Assembly (NCBI RefSeq): GCF_027595985.1
Contig: NC_073306.1
Location: forward strand, 97,252,926 to 97,316,925
DNA length: 64,000 nucleotides
Direction of reading: 5' to 3'
From: Sorex araneus
Taxonomy: Eukaryota; Chordata; Mammalia; Eulipotyphla; Soricidae
A program made the position numbers and the translations under genes. The notes below the pieces were generated by a model, which had not been told where the DNA came from, did no database searches, and was given only the letters and a program-made list of their open reading frames with translations. Position 1 is the first letter of the stretch; the number at the start of each line of letters is the position of its first letter. Shown one piece after another: positions 58,848-64,000 of this stretch.

Positions 58848-59736
58848 ATCATCAGCTCTTCATGTTGACACGGCACCCAATCTGCATTCTCAACCAAAAT
58901 GGAAAGGGGGGGTTGGGAACAGAATGGGCGGGGACTCCTGTGACAACCTTAATCCTAATCATAATTCCAAGTCAGATCTTTCTAGAACCTAATCTTACTT
59001 GCAATTTCAAATTCAAGGGGTTCTGCATCCAACTCCAGCTTTGTCCTTTGTCCTGACATCCAGGTCTTGTCAGATTTATCTACCTCCTGGGCAGACACAC
59101 AAGCACACACACGTACACACACTGATGATTTGGACTCCAAACAGTGTAGGAGAGTCTCTGACATGCTAATCTCTACTTTATGCCCAATTCTGCTACTTGT
59201 GATCCCTGTCCAGAAGGGCTGAAAGATGCCTCAGTGCCTTGGAACTTTCATACTTACAAGGCAAACTGGAGACAGCTACTCAAACTCTGCCCCTTCTGCC
59301 CCAACTCCACAGAGATGCAGGCAGTCCAGCTGTCTGGGAAATTCTCATACTGCTCTTTCGTCCATTTAATCCCCAGACCCGAAACCTGGAGTGTTCTTGA
59401 TTTTGCCTCAACAATTTTCTGAACTCAGGCAGTTTTGCCTCCAACTGCTTTACCTATCCCCGTCTCCAGCTCGTAGCATCTGTTCTATTTTAAACCTCTT
59501 CATCACCCTAAGCATTGCAAGTGTCTCCTGGATGTCTCCTTATCCAGAGTTTCTTCTCTCTCCCAGCTATAAACCCTACAGATGCTGGGCTGATCTGGTG
59601 GCTCGTTCAGGATTTTGTTGGGGTCCAACTTCAGATCCTACTTTTGATAACTTTTTTTCCACTTCACACTCTAAAGAATTCCAGTCTCTGTTCTGTTTGC
59701 TTGTTGGTAAACCTATCCCCTGTATTCAACTGAATT

Positions 59737-59892
59737 TTAGGCAAAGATGAAAGCACTTGCCTTGCATGCAGCCAACCCCAGTTTCAACCCTCGCACCATA
59801 TATGGTCACTTAAATACTGAGCAACAAGCAAAGAATAGCCCCTGGGCATCTCTAGGTATGAACCCTATTCCTCCCCCAAAATAAATATTAAA
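59737..59892 (+). mobile_element. SINE, head eroded
   Basis: GCACTTGCCTTGCATGCAGC and TAGCCCCTGGGCATCTCTAG. Confidence 0.75.
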
Positions 59893-60899
59893 AAGAAGCT
59901 GAATTTTAGGACAGGAATGTCATCTCCAACCCAGCACCCTTATTGGTCCCTTGTTAGATCCAATACACAGTCTTCCTCCCAATAAGCCAGGTCTCTGTGG
60001 GCACAGCCGATTTTGTGGGGCTTACACCCATCCCTGGAGACCAGACCCAATCTAATCCAAGAAAAAAATCATACTTTCCCAGAAAATAACAGTGAACATT
60101 TTATAGGCTCTCTATTCTCACATGCGTTGTTTAGGGTTTTTAGGAACACAAACATTGTGGTAATGTTATGGGGATATTTTCCTAGGAGTAAACTCTACTG
60201 CTATTGCTAAAAACACAATAAAAATGTTTCCTCAGTAGTTAAAAATTGTTCTAATGTTGTTGGCTGTAATTTTTAGTGCTATAAAAAAATAAATCACAAA
60301 GGCAAGAGAACTGGTTCCTCACTCTATAAGGTGTGAGTAACACATAGAAACCAGTTGGACTGTTTTCTGCCTCCAAGACTACCTCAGGAGAAAATCCCAG
60401 GTAAGACCTCAGCATCTTGCTTTTGCAGCTACTTGGGAAGCCTTTCCTCTTCTCCCTGGAGACTGCCAGGAAGGTACCAGGGAAGGTGCAGGAGTTAGGC
60501 TATTCAGTAAGTTTCCCATCGCCCGTCCAGTTCCCTCAGAACAGGTTTCTGTGCCTAGAGGGGAGGAAGAGTCTGTAAACAGAGTCTGGGTTCTGTGGAA
60601 AAAGTGGGAAGAAGGCAAGGGATTAAGGTTTTATCGTTTTCTCACTTCTAAGTAGCAAAAATTAGGCAGAATGGTTTTCTTGCAGTCTTACACGGTCTCT
60701 ATTCATTCAACAAAACTCTTCTGGACATAGATTTTAATCAGCCAAAGAAAAGATATGGGACAAAGCAAGAGCCCTCAGAGAAAGATATACACAAGCCAGT
60801 GGCACTGAGCAAGGACACAAGATGGGGGAGCCAGGGGGTGATTCAGGGGCAAAAGCAGCTGCTTTGTAAGCACTAAGCCTGGAGTCTGATGCCTGGTGC

Positions 60900-61400
60900 C
60901 CCCACTATACAGAATGATCTCGCACATACGCACACAGACTGCACAGAGTGACTCTACCACACGTGCGAACACACACACTGCACAGAGTGATCTCTAACAC
61001 ACATGCACACACATACACACACATTGTGAAGAGTGACTCTACTACACATGCACACACACACTGCACAGTGACCTCTAACACACATGCACACACTGCACAG
61101 AGTGACCTCTACCACACATGCACACACTGCATAGTGACCTCTAACACACATGCACACACACACATTGCACAGAATAACTCTACTACACGTGCATACATAC
61201 ACACACACTGCACAGAGTGATCTCTACCACACAGGCACACACACACACTGCACAGAGTGATCTCTATCACACATGCACATGTGCACACACAGGCACCGCA
61301 CAGAGTGATATCTACCACACATTCATGCACTCACATGTGATCTCTATCTCTATCACACATGCACTCATGCACACACGATATGCACGCGCACACTGCAACT
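60900..61400 (+). repeat. CA-rich minisatellite, unit about 40 bp
   Basis: About eleven units built on TGCACAGAGTGATCTCTA plus a CACACATGCACACAC stretch of variable length. Unit starts recur near 60941, 60980, 61063, 61096, 61210, 61251 and 61300. The Cys/Val-rich open frames within it are repeat artefacts. Confidence 0.9.
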
Positions 61401-61511
61401 AGAAGATCTAGGGCATCAAAACCAAGTGTGTGTGACTCCCAATCAGCACAATACAACAAAGGGAGAAGGGGGGAGAAAGATGGAAACAAAATCAAATCAA
61501 AACACAACAAA

Positions 61512-61690
61512 TTTTTTTTTTGCTTTTGGGTCACACCCTGCATGCACAGGGGTTACTCCTGGCTCTGCACTCAGTAATTACTCCTGGTGGGGCTCAAGGA
61601 ACCATAAGTGATGTCGGGGATCAATCCCAGGTCAACTGCCTGCATGCAAGGCAAATGCCCAACCCACTGTACTATTTACTGCAGCTCTGA
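61512..61690 (-). mobile_element. SINE
   Basis: TTTGCTTTTGGGTCACACCC to TACTATTTACTGCAGCTCT; the box B region reads GATCAATCCC. Confidence 0.88.
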
Positions 61691-61792
61691 AAAAAAAAAC
61701 AATGCCCTCCGTTGAGATGTAGCCCCGGAGGTTACAGTGTGCGGCCTCGCCGAGACTGTGAACTGAGCCCCAGCCGCAATCTTTTTTTTTTT

Positions 61793-62308
61793 TTAAGTTT
61801 TTATTTTATTGAATCACCATAAAAAAAACAAAGTTTTCAGGTTTAAGTCTTAGTCATATAATGATTGAACCCCCATCCCTTCACCAATGCACATGTTCCA
61901 CCACCAAGAACCCCAAAATACCCCCTCCCACCCAGCCCCCACTTAAGTAGCTAATGATCTTCACTTTATTCTCTCTATACTTTGAATACATTCAATGTTT
62001 CAATAGAGAACTCACTATTATTGTTTGAAATTTTCCCCCAACAATCAGGCCTGCTGAAAAGGCATCATTTAATAATTTCTTTTCATTGCTGAGAATAAAG
62101 ACTCTATGAACTCAGCGGCTGCGCGGTTTTGGATTTCTGATATTTTAGCTCAGTTCACAGTCTAGATGCATTTCTGTAAGAAGCCGCTCTGGGTGCCAAA
62201 ATGGGTTAGAAGACCTCTGGGATCATAGTCTTTAGGAGCAGAGTGTCCGTTTTGCGTTCAGCAGCTCCGGATCTTATCTGGGCCGAGAGCATCCGGCTGC
62301 CATCTTAT
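61793..62308 (-). mobile_element. Short L1-derived retroposon
   Basis: On the - strand it starts TAAGATGGCAGCCGG (AAGATGG is the YY1-type start of many L1s) and runs directly to an L1-type 3' end, GGTGATTCAATAAAATA. With only about 515 bp between the ends, it is probably an internally deleted, non-autonomous L1 derivative. The same family occurs at 62318-63290 and 53919-54030. Confidence 0.7.
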
Positions 62309-62317
62309 GATGACCAC

Positions 62318-63290
62318 AAAAGGGAGGTACAAGCTTGAAGTAATGCAATTTCTGGCAGAAATTTCCCTGGACTTAGTTACTAAAATACGAAAATACAAAA
62401 ATCCTAAACCTCATATCTCTTTATTGTCAGCAATGGAAAACAAATTATCAAATGCTTCCTTTTCAATCAGAGAGTCTCTTGCCCGCACGCCTGGCTGTCT
62501 TCCCCAGGGCCCCTCAGAGGGGATGGGCTCCAGCTTCCCTCCCCACCCTGAGCAGAGCTCCCGGCGGCCGAAGACCACTGGAACCTAGCTACAGCCATGC
62601 TGGAGGCCCCTCTCCACACGTTCGGACAGGCCTCATGCATGAAGGTACCGGCAGAGGAACCCAGGTGTGTGTAATCCCATCAACGGCCAACATCCAGAGA
62701 GAAACTTAAAAGCAAGCTCTCAGAATCCTCCTTCTCCCTCTGGGAGAAACTGGCAGTATTCTGAGAGTTTCCTGCCCACATGGGACAGCCTTGCAAGCTT
62801 CCCATGGTGTATTCATATGCAAAATCCAGTAACAAGCTGGATCTCATTCCCCTGACCCTGAAGAGCCCCCAGTGCAACATCGTTGGGAGGGCCGAGTTGA
62901 GATGGACTTTTAAGATCTCAGGGAAAGGACGAAATGAGATGTTACTGAGCCCGCCCGAGAAATCGGTGATTAACGGGATTTCATGATTCGTGATTCCTTT
63001 TCAATAGGTCTGACTTTGGGGGCGGAAATTCCAAACAATAATAGTGAGTTTTTTTGTTGAAATATTGAATGTAATCAAAGTAAAGAGAAAAGTAAAGTGA
63101 AATTTATCAGAAACACAGGCGTGGAGTCGGGGGACAAAGTGGCGGGGAGGTATATTCGGGTTTCTGGTGGTGGAATATGTGCACTGGTGAAGGGATGGGT
63201 GTTCGAGCATTGTATAACTGAGACTTAAGCCAGAAAGCTTTGTAACTTTCCACATGGTGATTCAATAAAAAAAAATTTTTTTTTAATTTA
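62318..63290 (+). mobile_element. L1-derived retroposon hosting a family B insertion
   Basis: Its 5' part (to 62467) and 3' part (from 62994) align with the - strand copy at 61793-62308 across TTATTGTCAGCAATG and AAACAATAATAGTGAG. It ends GGTGATTCAATAAAAAAA. The interruption is a 526-bp family B element with a 12-bp duplication. It stands head-to-head with the neighbouring copy. Confidence 0.75.
62468..62993 (+). mobile_element. Family B retroposon, copy 4 (526 bp)
   Basis: Inserted in the L1-derived element with the 12-bp duplication TTCCTTTTCAAT at 62456-62467 and 62994-63005. The constant end is GGTGATTAACGGGATTTCATGATTCGTGA, given here by position 62966-62993, which I take as the 3' end. 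An 85-codon frame (to 62709) and a 68-codon frame (62780-62986) are open and resemble frames in copies 1 and 3. I could not assign the family to a known class. Confidence 0.75.
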
Positions 63291-64000
63291 AAAATCACTA
63301 ATTCTAAAAAAAATTTTTAATTAAAAAAATAAAATAAAAAATAAATTAAAAAAATTTAAAAAATAAAATAAAACATTCTGCTGCCTCAAAAAAACACATT
63401 TTTTAAATGAATGAAATAAGTGTCACAGGTGGTATATAAAATATACACAACACTGACAAGTGACTCTCATGAGGAAGAGGGTGGGAAGGTGGGAACTGAG
63501 AACATGAGAGAAAGAGCTTTTGGCATTCAAGGCAGAGAGGACCTTCTCTATGCCCTTTGCATCTCTAAGGTGGTCTAAAGTGTGCTTGACCTATGAGCAG
63601 AACTCAACATATAGGTCATTCCTTCTCTAGTCCCTCCAATCTGGATAACAGGTCCTCTGAGCCTCCCTGGGAATGATTTTCTGCACCGGCTCTGAGAACA
63701 GATTGGGAGATGCACAGGCGGAGGGAGTAGAAGGAGAGCTCCCTCGGCAGACAAGTCAGAAGGCTATTCTGGGCCTAGGGAACAGTTTGTGCAAAGGCGT
63801 GGAAGCATGAGGAACCAGGGGCATTTAAGGAAGTTGCATCCTCTCATGGGCAGAGGCAAGTATGGTGCAATTACCAGGCCTGGATGTCTTATGGGACCCA
63901 CAATAAGAACAGAGTTCTTCAAGGCCTCTGCCATCCAGAGAGCTTCAATGTGGAAGGCTCGCCATGCTGGGTAGTGACATGTAGCAAAAAAAAAAAGAAA

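Larger units (their letters stand above)
58848..64000. other. Flank upstream of DDX20, no supported exon
   Basis: 58850-59735, 59900-60840 and 63295-64000 are unique or old repeat DNA without a convincing coding exon. The last 400 bp resembles an ancient mammalian repeat (GGGAACAGTTTGTGCAAAGG), but I cannot name it. By human synteny, introns of the neighbouring divergent gene may lie here. Confidence 0.5.

Noticed and set aside
59160-59740. Exon-like unique block with frames of 70-120 codons
   Set aside because: No splice-bounded frame or recognisable protein; the translations look random.
60900-61400. CRISPR-like array of roughly 40-bp repeats
   Set aside because: The repeat is CA-rich with variable spacing and no unique spacers, in a mammalian genome; it is a minisatellite.

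Overview
The window is vertebrate, specifically mammalian, nuclear DNA: two multi-exon genes with GT-AG introns, a CpG-island promoter, and dozens of interspersed repeats. The dominant repeat is a tRNA-derived SINE of about 190 bp with an A-rich tail that I recognise as the shrew (Soricidae) type. I therefore infer a shrew, probably Sorex-like. The organism call rests on recognising the repeats, not on a search.

Layout. (1) 1-21457 is the end of a long KCND3 intron, with a minisatellite at the left edge, many SINEs, L1 pieces and a few AT-rich islands that may be regulatory. (2) 21458-34302 carries the last six coding exons of KCND3 (Kv4.3) on the + strand, from the pore filter to the stop codon, including the 57-nt alternative exon. 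Codon counts match residues 370-655 of the 655-residue long human isoform. (3) 34303 to about 39150 is best read as the KCND3 3' UTR. (4) About 39150-43360 lies between two converging genes and holds a very young SINE and a 469-bp pure polypurine tract. (5) 43648-57210 on the - strand holds a complete 11-exon DDX20 (Gemin3) gene; the joined frame is intact and gives 815 residues. (6) 56600-57720 is a CpG island with a TCTCGCGAGA element 19 bp before the DDX20 start codon. (7) 57720-64000 is repeat-rich flank with a solo LTR, a CA-rich minisatellite and nested retroposons. I found no further coding exon there.

The tail-to-tail KCND3/DDX20 order is the same as on human chromosome 1p13.2. Kv4.3 is a membrane A-type potassium channel and DDX20 is a helicase of the SMN complex. 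Their adjacency is conserved synteny and gives no sign of joint function.

The least ordinary content is mobile DNA. An interspersed repeat family that I cannot name (called family B here) has four copies with 9-13 bp target duplications, one constant end with short-repeat tails, and a 3' region shared with a composite shrew SINE. One copy is joined to a SINE head and to the first 48 nt of U2 snRNA inside a single pair of direct repeats. I saw no CRISPR array, operon or prokaryotic system.
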